Source: MED-G105 sp038522945 (lineage in GTDB: Bacteria > Pseudomonadota > Alphaproteobacteria > Caulobacterales > Parvularculaceae). Taken from it: DNA of 64,000 nt. Position 1 is the stretch's first letter. Every line of letters starts with the position of its first letter. Shown piece by piece: positions 43,700 through 52,460 of the stretch. Location: assembly GCA_038522945.1 (NCBI GenBank), contig JBCBJV010000001.1, positions 496,001 through 560,000 of the forward strand, given 5' to 3'. Position numbers and translations under genes: made by a program. The notes beneath the pieces are model-generated. The model was not told the origin of the DNA. It worked only from the letters and a program-made list of their open reading frames with translations, and made no database searches.

Positions 43700-45193
43700 T
43701 TACTCCGCGGCCACACCCTTAGCTGTACACGGCTCCATAACGGCTTGACCTTCCGACATGATATCGAGGTCAAGGCTCTCAGTAACAGGCATTGCAGGAA
43801 TGTTTGCGGTGGCCTGCTGGGGCAAACCCATCCGTGCAGCGATCAATGCAGCCACGAGAAAAACGATACCTTCCGCCGTAAATACAAAGGAGAACGCGAG
43901 ATTGACTTCGCCCACGACAAGACGAACGACATCAACGAGCACTGCGCCTAGGAATCCACCTAATCCAAAGGCGATCGCTTGGGACGCTCCCCAAAGCCCA
44001 AGTCTGGTGCCCTCCCGGCCCTGACGTCCCTCGCTGGCGAACGCCATCATGGAACCGATTGCCGCCACAGCGAACATGCCGTTTGAAACGCCAAGACAAA
44101 AGACATTCACCTGGAATGGCAAAAGGGAGGTTCCGAGTGCAGATAGACCAAGCAGTATAAGGCTGAGCGCGGACAACACACAGCCGACGATTGTCCAGGT
44201 TTGCATAAAGGCAGCGCGCGATTTTCCAATTGCGGTACCAATGATTGCGGTCATGACCATGCCGATCAAAACGCCGCCATTCTGGATGCCGGATAGCGAC
44301 GTCGACTCACCAGGCGTGAAACCGTGAACGAGGCCAGCAAATGGCTCAAGGATTAGATCTTGCGCGCTATAGGCAAGCATAGAAACAAATACAAAGATCG
44401 TAAATGCGCGCGCTCTCGGCTCGCGCCACACTTCTTCCAATGCTTCTCGGAAGGGCTGCCTCGCCGCTGGTGCAGAACCTTCTAAGTCCGCCGAAGAACG
44501 TTCCAAATCGCTTTGCGAATTTGGAGCCGAATTAGACAATTTGCCCTCAAGTCCAATGATACCGGCGAACGCAAGCGCGAACGCAAATAATGCGACGCCA
44601 CTTGAAACCACGAGTAGCTTAGTCAACGAAAATGGATCGAGAACCGCGCCGACGACACCGGCAGTCAAAACAAACCCGAATATCATCATTATCCAGACGA
44701 TCGCAGCAGCGGCAGATTTCCGACTCGGCGCAACGCCCGCAGCCAATAATGCCAGGAGATTGGTCCCGGAAGCCCCCACTCCGACGCCAATGAGTGTGAA
44801 TGCGAATATGGAGACTGCAACGCCACCGATAACGGACGTTGCCATAACGAGTGTCGACAGGGCAGCGACTACTGCACCAATAGCAAGGACTGCAATTCCG
44901 CCCAGTATCCATTTCGACCGGTCACCGGACATATCGGCGCCATATCCCCAACGCGGACGAGACATCTGGATCGCATAATGCCATCCCACGAGAGCACCGG
45001 GAACAACAGCAGCCAAGGCAAGCTCAACAACCATGACTCGGTTGATTGTCGAGGTCGTCAATACAACAATCGCGCCAAGTGCCATCTGCACAAGCCCAAG
45101 CCGTGCAACGGAAAACCAAGAAAAGTAGTTGCGAGACCCGGGGGGCTGAGGCCGCATAAAGGCTTCTTCCGATATTGCCTGACGACCGCTCAA
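43700..45193 (-). CDS. bch2: Major facilitator family protein of the Bch2/PucC group
   Basis: This 497-aa membrane protein with about twelve helices is related to PucC and LhaA. Family marks are VARLGLVQMALGAIVVLTTSTINRVMVVELALAAVVPGALVG, and FGLGGFLGAVLVDVV. Members of this group help insert or assemble light-harvesting complexes, or carry bacteriochlorophyll. It overlaps the bchG stop, starting at TTG behind a strong GGAGGAG; an ATG 36 nt downstream is an alternative. A second member, lhaA, lies further along the window. Confidence 0.9.
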   Translation of the reverse strand: MSGRQAISEEAFMRPQPPGSRNYFSWFSVARLGLVQMALGAIVVLTTSTINRVMVVELALAAVVPGALVGWHYAIQMSRPRWGYGADMSGDRSKWILGGIAVLAIGAVVAALSTLVMATSVIGGVAVSIFAFTLIGVGVGASGTNLLALLAAGVAPSRKSAAAAIVWIMMIFGFVLTAGVVGAVLDPFSLTKLLVVSSGVALFAFALAFAGIIGLEGKLSNSAPNSQSDLERSSADLEGSAPAARQPFREALEEVWREPRARAFTIFVFVSMLAYSAQDLILEPFAGLVHGFTPGESTSLSGIQNGGVLIGMVMTAIIGTAIGKSRAAFMQTWTIVGCVLSALSLILLGLSALGTSLLPFQVNVFCLGVSNGMFAVAAIGSMMAFASEGRQGREGTRLGLWGASQAIAFGLGGFLGAVLVDVVRLVVGEVNLAFSFVFTAEGIVFLVAALIAARMGLPQQATANIPAMPVTESLDLDIMSEGQAVMEPCTAKGVAAE

Positions 45194-46119
45194 GGAGCTC
45201 CTCCCAGTCCAATCGACCTGACCGCAAATGCGCTTATCAGCATTCCGATGACGTAGAGCGTTGTACCCGTGGAGTTATACCAAGGCGCTTTGGTGATGGG
45301 TGCTTCAAGCAGTGTGCGCATGAGCCAGAGTTGTGCAGCGATCAACACAACAATGAACGCCGCATGATAAGGTGCTCCCAAGTAAGCGAGATAGCCGACA
45401 ACAACGAACTGAGGCACCGCCATCACAACACAAGCGAGCTGAGCGGCCCGGTCGGTTCCCAACTGAATTGGCAGAGTTCGCACGCCCAAACGGCTATCGC
45501 CTTCCAAGGCTTTGAAATCGTTGAGGGTCATGATGCCGTGAGCGCCGACTGAGTACAGCGCTGCCAAAACGATTATGGGCGTACCCGGAAGGTCCTGAAG
45601 GAGGACAGCAGCACCCGTGAACCAAGCAATTCCCTCATAGGAAACCGCTACAGCAGCATTTCCATACCACCCATTGAGCTTCAATCTCACAGGTGGCGCA
45701 CTGTAAGCCCACGCCAATAGGACGGCCACGCCCGTTGCAACGAACGCCCAGAGCCCGAGAGCAGCTCCTAGCGCAAGCGACATTACGGTCCAAAAGACGG
45801 CAATGATGAGACCCCACAACCCTGGCACTCGGCCCGACGGGATCGGACGATTGGGTTCATTGATGGCGTCAACATGCCGATCGAACCAATCATTGACAGC
45901 TTGGCTCGCGGCACAAACCATAGGCCCGGCCAAAATAATCCCTGCGAGGATCAACTCCCAGTTTCCTCGCCAGGAAACGCCGGAGGAAACCGCGCCGCAC
46001 GCAAACGCCCACATCGGGGCAAACCATGTGATAGGTTTCAAAAGCTCTAGCGACGAGCTCAGGTCAGGGACCCGGCGGGCTGGTCTGTTAGGAGAGTATG
46101 CCGACGGCGCAGATATCAC
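45190..46119 (-). CDS. bchG: Bacteriochlorophyll synthase
   Basis: This 309-aa UbiA-family prenyltransferase joins geranylgeranyl or phytyl diphosphate to bacteriochlorophyllide a. It has LLKPITWFAPMWAFACG and the catalytic NDWFDRHVDAINEPNRPIPSG motif. About eight to nine membrane helices follow. GTG at 46119 is preferred over TTG at 46155: it gives the usual family length, and the longer start would lie inside the PpsR box. It overlaps bch2 by 4 nt. Confidence 0.93.
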   Translation of the reverse strand: MISAPSAYSPNRPARRVPDLSSSLELLKPITWFAPMWAFACGAVSSGVSWRGNWELILAGIILAGPMVCAASQAVNDWFDRHVDAINEPNRPIPSGRVPGLWGLIIAVFWTVMSLALGAALGLWAFVATGVAVLLAWAYSAPPVRLKLNGWYGNAAVAVSYEGIAWFTGAAVLLQDLPGTPIIVLAALYSVGAHGIMTLNDFKALEGDSRLGVRTLPIQLGTDRAAQLACVVMAVPQFVVVGYLAYLGAPYHAAFIVVLIAAQLWLMRTLLEAPITKAPWYNSTGTTLYVIGMLISAFAVRSIGLGGAP

Positions 46120-46149
46120 GCCTGTTATGATGAAGTGGACAGCAGAAAG

Positions 46150-46167
46150 CGTCAATCAAAATTGACA
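46150..46167 (-). promoter_or_regulatory. PpsR-type box upstream of bchG
   Basis: On the minus strand the site reads TGTCAATTTTGATTGACG, fitting TGT-N12-ACA with one changed end base. It lies 30 nt before the chosen GTG start and 22 nt after the ppsR gene end. It would give bchG its own redox-responsive control, beyond read-through from ppsR. Confidence 0.65.
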
Positions 46168-46189
46168 CTCAGCTCTAATTTTTATGGCG

Positions 46190-47611
46190 CTAATCGTCAA
46201 ACCCAAACCGTTTGAGCTTTGAATAAAGGCCTTGTCGGCTAAGTCCTAACATTTCAGCAGCCGACGCACGATTGTCGCCAGTAATTTCTAGAGCTGCTTC
46301 AATGCAAAGCCGTTCAATGAGATCCGCTGATTCCCGGACGATCTCCTTAAGCGGCAGTCGCCCGACCAAATCCGTAAGCTGGTCCGCGGAGGTTGGCAGC
46401 TCTTCGTTGAGGCGCGGCCCTGCCCGCAGCCGGCGCGCAACGCTGCGGATAGAAAGGCCGATCAGCTCACTTTCTTGAAAAGGAACGGCGACGGCAGAAA
46501 CCTCAACGGCCTCCTCAACGCCAAACCGATCCCTCAGAACTGTTGAAAAGTTCCGCGCATGCCGATGGGTTGTCACATTTGAAATCAGGAGATTGATGTC
46601 CGTTTCGGACCGCCCAAGAAAATCACCCAATTGGTATTTTTCTACCTGAGCTTCGTTCAGGAGCTGGACCATGTCGAGAAACGATTTGTTGACCCCCATA
46701 AGCCGTAAGTCACTGGACACAAGGACAATCGCGTCGGGCATTTCGTCCAACACAGAAAGAAAGGCTGTCTGCAAGTGCTTATCGGTGCTTGAGTCTTCCT
46801 CACCCAACAGTCCCAGGCGGACAATCATCAAGGTGCTGGAGTTATCACGAAAGGCTGAGACGGTGACATTGGCCTTAGTGGATTTGTCCGCCAACAACCC
46901 TTTTAAAGAAATTGGCGTCGTCGCTACGATCGCTTTGGCAAAATGCTGAGTGATGGCATTCCACTGCTCTTTTGCAAAAAGCTTTTGGAGGCCATTGGAG
47001 GAGCTAGACGATGTTTGTTTTGCCAAAAGCCCTTTCGCCGGGGCATTCATTTCAACGATCGACAGGTCTGCTGCGTCAACAACGAAGATTGGCTCCTGAA
47101 CCTGGTCAAAGACAAGGCGATATCGCGCCTGCGCTTCGCGAAGCTTTGAGTAGTCTCGCTCAAGTTCTTGATGCGCTTCGACAAGCCGCTGCTGTAACGT
47201 CGCTATTGTCCGCAGGTCCCTGCCAAGGGCAAGCATCCTACCCGGCACCCCGGTACCAACAGTGATGTACTTTATCGGAATATCGGCACCCGCCGCCGAC
47301 GGGTGATTAACCTGTCGCCATGTCCCTTTTTCCGCAGCAGACGCATCAAGCAGCTTTTCAAGCTTCGGCCGGCTCTCGATCGTGACCGTTTCAGCCCAAG
47401 ACTTTTTCACCCATTTTTCGAAGATCGGCTCGCGGGCGAGGTCGTCGGTACCCAGCGCGATATCCACGATGATGCCATTCTCGATGATAAGGGCAATATC
47501 TGCAGCGCACTCAATGACCTTCGCCATTGTGTCCACATCCAGATCGGCAAGAAACCGCCGAGGGCTCTTAAAGGGAACTCCAACTTCCCGTTTAGAGACC
47601 ATTGCATCCAT
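46190..47611 (-). CDS. ppsR: Photosynthesis gene repressor PpsR/CrtJ
   Basis: This 473-aa regulator represses photosynthesis genes under aerobic conditions. It has an N-terminal PAS-like part, PAS domains around residues 160-260 and 285-380, and a Fis-type helix-turn-helix at the end (DNRASAAEMLGLSRQGLYSKLKRFG). There are only two cysteines, Cys35 and Cys436. Cys436 lies at the start of the helix-turn-helix, as does the redox-active Cys424 of the Rhodobacter protein; no central cysteine like Cys251 is seen. It follows aerR by 32 nt and precedes bchG. Confidence 0.95.
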   Translation of the reverse strand: MDAMVSKREVGVPFKSPRRFLADLDVDTMAKVIECAADIALIIENGIIVDIALGTDDLAREPIFEKWVKKSWAETVTIESRPKLEKLLDASAAEKGTWRQVNHPSAAGADIPIKYITVGTGVPGRMLALGRDLRTIATLQQRLVEAHQELERDYSKLREAQARYRLVFDQVQEPIFVVDAADLSIVEMNAPAKGLLAKQTSSSSSNGLQKLFAKEQWNAITQHFAKAIVATTPISLKGLLADKSTKANVTVSAFRDNSSTLMIVRLGLLGEEDSSTDKHLQTAFLSVLDEMPDAIVLVSSDLRLMGVNKSFLDMVQLLNEAQVEKYQLGDFLGRSETDINLLISNVTTHRHARNFSTVLRDRFGVEEAVEVSAVAVPFQESELIGLSIRSVARRLRAGPRLNEELPTSADQLTDLVGRLPLKEIVRESADLIERLCIEAALEITGDNRASAAEMLGLSRQGLYSKLKRFGFDD

Positions 47612-47643
47612 TGTTTACCCTTGATTTTACTCGATTTTCTGGA

Positions 47644-48567
47644 CTAGCAGGTCAATCGCCGCACTGCAACATACTTACATGCAAAGGCGACAGCGTCAGA
47701 CGGGGACTTTGCGTAAAAGTCCGCCTCGATGGTGCTGGCAAGGCCAAGCCCGACATCAAAAGCCCGACCTCCGATAATAATGCGGAGATCAGGATTGCAA
47801 GACGCCTGCCGATACATCTTCACTTCATCAGCAAAACCATCCACGGCAATGTCATTGGACGCAGAGAGCGCAAGCACATCGAAATGCCCGGATTCTAGAT
47901 CTTCCATTACTTGTTGCCGGCTAAGACCGGTTCGGATGACCGTGCGCCATCCATATTGCCGAAAGGCTTCTGCAACAAGTGTTAGCCCGAAGGTATGCTG
48001 ATCCTGCGCAAGTGTCGTCAGATAGACAGTCCTGGACCGGTCAACCACACGCGGACCGACAATGTCATGTTCTAAAATCGATGGGGTTTCAGGAGAAAAC
48101 GCGAGCTGTTCGTGTGCAAGTCTGTGGAGCTCGCACATGCCGATCGTTACATCGACAAATTCGGCAGTATCTTCCTCCCACTCAACCCCTAAGTGACGGG
48201 CTGCCTTAGTCAAAACCCCGTCGCGTATGGCCTCGGGTGAAACACCGTTCTCGCTCAAATCCTCGATCTGTTCTTTCATAGCCACGCGATCACCGCCACG
48301 GAGCGCGTCGTAGAATGACGCATAAGCAGAGGGATCAATTTCCGAAGCTGGTGCTTCAGGGGCAAGGCTGTCTTTGGCCTTAAGCAGAAGGAGACGGGGT
48401 AAAACCTCGTTTGCGAAAGCTTCGCATACGGCATGTTTACCGTCTGTATCTCTGGATAAATTGGTCTCAGCGGGACTCGACCCTAGTAAGATAACTGGCG
48501 CTGACGCAAAGTCTGCCAAAGCGCTTGGCGGAGGAATTCCATCTTCTGAACCATTCTTACGGACCAC
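47644..48567 (-). CDS. aerR: Cobalamin-binding PpsR antirepressor AerR/PpaA
   Basis: This 307-aa protein matches the AerR/PpaA family, which modifies PpsR activity in response to light and oxygen through bound cobalamin. A helical domain at about residues 80-155 precedes the B12-binding domain. The DxHxxG motif is DQHTFG at 189-194, with LSASNDIAVDG and IIIGGRAF further on. The start is GTG behind AAGGA. It sits directly upstream of ppsR as in other purple bacteria. Confidence 0.92.
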   Translation of the reverse strand: MVRKNGSEDGIPPPSALADFASAPVILLGSSPAETNLSRDTDGKHAVCEAFANEVLPRLLLLKAKDSLAPEAPASEIDPSAYASFYDALRGGDRVAMKEQIEDLSENGVSPEAIRDGVLTKAARHLGVEWEEDTAEFVDVTIGMCELHRLAHEQLAFSPETPSILEHDIVGPRVVDRSRTVYLTTLAQDQHTFGLTLVAEAFRQYGWRTVIRTGLSRQQVMEDLESGHFDVLALSASNDIAVDGFADEVKMYRQASCNPDLRIIIGGRAFDVGLGLASTIEADFYAKSPSDAVAFACKYVAVRRLTC

Positions 48568-48946
48568 TGGGTGTTTCCTTTGCTATTCCAGCGTCCCCTC
48601 CAAGCTGGTAACGCTTTCTATTTATTGGACTTTCGTCGCCTTCGAACGCAAATCGCACTTGGCCTCAGGAGCGATTTAAATGCTATCCAAAAAACGCCCC
48701 GACACTTTCAAATCGAGTAATCCTTAGAAACATGATAGTCACGTCAAATACTTGGCTGACCGCATTCTAGCTTATTCAACGATCAAAAAACCCAACACGC
48801 CTCACCTCAACCCAATTCAAGCTTGTCGTCTCGTCGTGAGCTAGGCCTTGCACCGGTCGCCGTTATTCCAACGCCCATGGTAGCACTCCGCACCACCATA
48901 AACGAGTCATTTTCAGACAACGAACCTTCCCAACCGTGATCCAGTT

Positions 48947-48964
48947 TGTCAACATTTTTTGACG
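48947..48964 (+). promoter_or_regulatory. PpsR-type box 1 before bchF
   Basis: TGTCAACATTTTTTGACG fits TGT-N12-ACA with one changed end base. It overlaps the next box by two bases. Confidence 0.65.
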
Positions 48965-48980
48965 TCAACTTTAGTTGACA
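48963..48980 (+). promoter_or_regulatory. PpsR-type box 2 before bchF
   Basis: CGTCAACTTTAGTTGACA contains a perfect GTCAAC-N4-GTTGAC palindrome. It overlaps box 1, so bound PpsR could occupy both sites cooperatively. Confidence 0.68.
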
Positions 48981-49042
48981 CTCCCGGGCGCATTCAGATA
49001 CCGTCTGATCAACACAGTTTCATTCAATCGAACTTTGTGGGT

Positions 49043-49591
49043 ATGCGGTCTTTCAATCATCCTGAAATGCGCCAGAGGCAAATCTACACCTCCGCTCAAC
49101 GGAAGCGGCGCGACACATCTGTGTGGACCATCATTCAGGGCATCCTTGCCCCGGTCCAATTCCTCATATTCTTGGTGAGCCTTGGATTGATTGTGCGTTA
49201 CCTGTTGACCGGCACGGGCTACGAGATTGCCACGTGGTCGATCGTTGCCAAGACAATTGCCCTCTACTCAATCATGGTCACCGGTGCCATCTGGGAAAAA
49301 CACGTATTCGGAAAATACCTCTTCGCAGACTCTTTCTTTTGGGAAGATGCATTTTCCATGATCGTGATTGCTTTACACACCGCTTATCTCGCGTGTCTGA
49401 TATTTTCGCTCGGTACCCCTCAGCTTCAGTTGACAATTGCCTTTGCCGCATACGGAACATATTTAATTAATGCGGGCCAGTTTCTTTGGAAACTGCGCCT
49501 CGCCCGGCTGCAAGGGGCTCAATCGCAAAATGCAAAGTCACCTACGTCAAGCGTTGGTCCCACGCGACTTCAGAGCGAGGCCGCCCTATGA
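49043..49591 (+). CDS. bchF: 3-vinyl bacteriochlorophyllide hydratase
   Basis: This 182-aa membrane protein hydrates the 3-vinyl group of the bacteriochlorophyll precursor. Four hydrophobic segments and IIQGILAPVQFLIFLVSL, VTGAIWEKHVFGKYLF and FFWEDAFSMIVIALHTAYL match BchF. The ATG at 49043 is chosen because earlier frames would run through the PpsR boxes; ATG at 49067 is also possible. It overlaps bchN by 4 nt and opens the bchFNBHLM-lhaA-puh run. Confidence 0.92.
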   Translation: MRSFNHPEMRQRQIYTSAQRKRRDTSVWTIIQGILAPVQFLIFLVSLGLIVRYLLTGTGYEIATWSIVAKTIALYSIMVTGAIWEKHVFGKYLFADSFFWEDAFSMIVIALHTAYLACLIFSLGTPQLQLTIAFAAYGTYLINAGQFLWKLRLARLQGAQSQNAKSPTSSVGPTRLQSEAAL

Positions 49592-50901
49592 CACCCCCGC
49601 TCGATATCGCCTCCCCCTCATGCCCTGATCCTGGCGAACGGTCCGTTCAAGAAAGGCCTGTTTTGCGAGAGCGAGGACAAAGGGAGGTCTTCTGTGGGCT
49701 GACGAGTATCATCTGGCTTCATCGCAAACTTCAAGATGCATTTTTTCTGATTGTCGGATCGCGGACATGTGCGCACTTGATGCAGTCAGCGGCGGGCGTC
49801 ATGATATTCGCCGAACCTCGCTTCGGCACTGCCATAATCGATGACAAAGACCTGGCGGGCCTGACCGATCCATTCGACGAGCTTCGTGAAATCATTGATA
49901 GTATCGTCGCAAGGCGACCCGCTCTCAAAACGGTTTTCCTTGTAGGCTCATGCCCATCGGAGGTCATAAAGCTAGACCTTTCCAAAATTGCTGACCGACT
50001 GAATAGTGACCTCGCGGGGCAACCACGGGTACTGAGCTATTCCGGCAGCGGCATTGAAACGACGTTTACGGACGGGGAAGATGCTTGCCTCAATGCCATT
50101 GTCTCGAACATCGGTTCGATCCAGCAAACCCGAGCGACAAAGAAATCTCTCCTCGTCGTGGGAGCTCTCGCTGACATCGTTGAAGACCAGTTCGCCCGCC
50201 ATTTTGGCGACCTAGGCATCGAGCACGTTTCTTTCATCCCCTCAAACGCAACTGCAGAAAAGGCCGAGTTTGGGCCAAACACATCATTCGTTCTCGCTCA
50301 ACCATTCTTAAGAGAAACCGCACGTACACTGACCGACAAAGGGGGCAAGTTTATCCCCGCCCCATTTCCGTTCGGACTGGAAGGAACCCGCGCATGGTTC
50401 AAAGCTATAGCTGACGAATTTGATATTCCCCACAAGCGGGTGAACGACGTTCTAGCTTCTGCCGAAACCCGAGCCAGTAAAGCGCTAGCAAATGCACGGT
50501 CAGAGTTTGAAGGAACGCGCGTTTTCTTTTTCCCGGACTCCCAACTGGAGGTTCCCCTTGCCAGGTTCCTGTCTCGGGAACTCGGCGCTGAGATCATTGA
50601 AATCGGCACACCGTACCTTCACACCGAAATCATGAAGCCCGAACTTGACCTACTTGGTACCAACATTCTCATCTCTGAGGGTCAAGATGTGGATGCTCAA
50701 TTGCGACGATGCCGCAGCGCCAAGCCTGATTTGACGGTCTGCGGAATGGGCCTTGGCAATCCTCTTGAAGCGGAAGGTTTAACAACCAAATGGTCGATAG
50801 AATTGGTTTTCTCACCAATTCACGGCTTCGACCAAGCACTCGATCTCGCCAATCTCTTTCTTAAGCCTTTGCGGCGGCAGAAGCGGCTGGCGCTTTCATG
50901 A
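49588..50901 (+). CDS. bchN: Protochlorophyllide reductase (DPOR) subunit N
   Basis: This 437-aa protein is one half of the NB component of the light-independent protochlorophyllide reductase. It contributes three cysteines to the [4Fe-4S] cluster: Cys36 (VFCGLTS), Cys61 (GSRTCAHL) and Cys122 (VGSCPSEVIK). The start at MTPPLD overlaps the bchF stop (ATGA). It works with BchB and the ATPase BchL in the same operon. Confidence 0.97.
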   Translation: MTPPLDIASPSCPDPGERSVQERPVLRERGQREVFCGLTSIIWLHRKLQDAFFLIVGSRTCAHLMQSAAGVMIFAEPRFGTAIIDDKDLAGLTDPFDELREIIDSIVARRPALKTVFLVGSCPSEVIKLDLSKIADRLNSDLAGQPRVLSYSGSGIETTFTDGEDACLNAIVSNIGSIQQTRATKKSLLVVGALADIVEDQFARHFGDLGIEHVSFIPSNATAEKAEFGPNTSFVLAQPFLRETARTLTDKGGKFIPAPFPFGLEGTRAWFKAIADEFDIPHKRVNDVLASAETRASKALANARSEFEGTRVFFFPDSQLEVPLARFLSRELGAEIIEIGTPYLHTEIMKPELDLLGTNILISEGQDVDAQLRRCRSAKPDLTVCGMGLGNPLEAEGLTTKWSIELVFSPIHGFDQALDLANLFLKPLRRQKRLALS

Positions 50902-52460
50902 AGCTTTCCATGTGGACATATGAAGGGCCGCCCCATGTAGGCGCCATGCGCGTTGCAACGGGAATGGAGAAGTTGCATTATGTCCTCCACGCGCCGCAAG
51001 GCGATACGTATGCCGATCTTCTTTTCACGATGATCGAACGGCGTGACCGGCGCCCGCCTGTCACCTACACGACATTCGAAGCCAGAGACCTTGGGTCTGA
51101 CACAGCCGATATTTTCCAATCGACACTTAAGAAAACAGTTGAGCGGGAAGAACCCGAGGCCATCATTGTCGGCGCCTCGTGTACGGCGGAGCTGTTACAG
51201 GATGATCCTGGTGGCTTGAGCAAGAGTGCCAATATCGACATCCCAGTAATCCCACTTGAGCTTCCGTCTTACCAACGAAAAGAAAACTGGGGCGCCGCCG
51301 AGACGTTCTATCAAATCGTTCGACACCTGACGGCCTCCAGCCTGGGGCTAGGGACTGCACAGGCCAATGGCGATAATTCAAAGGCTCAGCCGAGCTGTAA
51401 CCTCCTCGGGCCCACGGCACTTGGCTTTCGGCATCGCGATGATGTCATCGAGATAACGCGGCTTCTGTCAACACTCGGCGTAGCGGTCAATGTGGTTGCG
51501 CCAATGGGGGCAACGCCAAGCGATATCGCTCGTCTTTGCGACGCAGACTTCAATATCGTTCTGTACCCGGAAACTGGTCAGCTGGCTGCAAAGCACCTTG
51601 AAAAGACCTTTGGGCAACCATTTACTAAGACCATTCCCATCGGCATCGGCGCGACGAAAGAGTTTATCGACGAGATTGTCGAACTGGCGGGCCTTCAAGA
51701 TAGCGCGGACAGGTCAGTTGATGAAGGAAACCTCTCGTGGTGGTCGCGGTCGATTGACTCAAATTATCTGACCGGCAAACGGGTCTTTGTGTTTGGTGAC
51801 GCCACCCACGCAATCGCGGCCGCTCGGATTGCAACTGAAGAGCTTGGCTTCGAACTTGTAGGCCTTGGCTGCTACAATAGAGAGTTCGCCCGCGAACTGC
51901 GCACAGCTGCAGCTCAATACAACGTAACGCCACTCATCACTGATGATTATCTCGAAGTTGAAAAGGCCATCGCCGAAACCCAGCCGGAACTTGTTCTTGG
52001 CACACAGATGGAACGGCACATTGCCAAGCGTCTGAATGTCGGCTGCGCTGTTATTTCGGCCCCGACCCATGTTCAGGATTTCCCTGCGCGATATGCCCCC
52101 CAAATGGGATTTGAAGGGGCCAATGTCATTTTTGACACCTGGGTCCACCCGCTCGTCATGGGATTAGAGGAACATCTACTAGGGATGTTTACTGACGATT
52201 TTGAGTTTAATGAGGCGAGCGGACCCTCCCATCTTGCCCACGGCAAGACGCCGCAAACCGCACAAAGCGGAGAGACTACAAGAGCATCAACGACAAATGT
52301 CGTGAATTGGACCGACGCTGCGGAAAAGGAACTGAAGAAGATACCCTTTTTCGTCAGGGGCAAAGCTCGTCGCAATACGGAGACGTATGCACAATTACAA
52401 TCCTTGACCGAAATCTCCGTAGACACCCTTTACGATGCAAAGGCGCACTATGGCCAGTGA
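50898..52460 (+). CDS. bchB: Protochlorophyllide reductase (DPOR) subunit B
   Basis: This 520-aa protein is the catalytic half of the NB component. The diagnostic start KLSMWTYEGPPHVGAMRVAT is present, and Asp36 is the unusual aspartate cluster ligand known for BchB. The body has VGASCTAELLQDDPGG and IGIGATKEFIDEI. The C-terminus (FVRGKARRNTETYAQ) matches the family's protochlorophyllide-reductase tail. It overlaps bchN by 4 nt and bchH by 11 nt. Confidence 0.97.
   Translation: MKLSMWTYEGPPHVGAMRVATGMEKLHYVLHAPQGDTYADLLFTMIERRDRRPPVTYTTFEARDLGSDTADIFQSTLKKTVEREEPEAIIVGASCTAELLQDDPGGLSKSANIDIPVIPLELPSYQRKENWGAAETFYQIVRHLTASSLGLGTAQANGDNSKAQPSCNLLGPTALGFRHRDDVIEITRLLSTLGVAVNVVAPMGATPSDIARLCDADFNIVLYPETGQLAAKHLEKTFGQPFTKTIPIGIGATKEFIDEIVELAGLQDSADRSVDEGNLSWWSRSIDSNYLTGKRVFVFGDATHAIAAARIATEELGFELVGLGCYNREFARELRTAAAQYNVTPLITDDYLEVEKAIAETQPELVLGTQMERHIAKRLNVGCAVISAPTHVQDFPARYAPQMGFEGANVIFDTWVHPLVMGLEEHLLGMFTDDFEFNEASGPSHLAHGKTPQTAQSGETTRASTTNVVNWTDAAEKELKKIPFFVRGKARRNTETYAQLQSLTEISVDTLYDAKAHYGQ

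Larger units (their letters stand above)
48568..49042. other. Divergent regulatory region between aerR and bchF
   Basis: This 475-nt region separates the two halves of the PGC and should hold promoters for the aerR and bchF transcripts. Two overlapping PpsR-type boxes lie at 48947-48980. A CCAGC/GCTGG inverted repeat sits near 48588-48608. No coding sequence was recognised. Confidence 0.6.
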
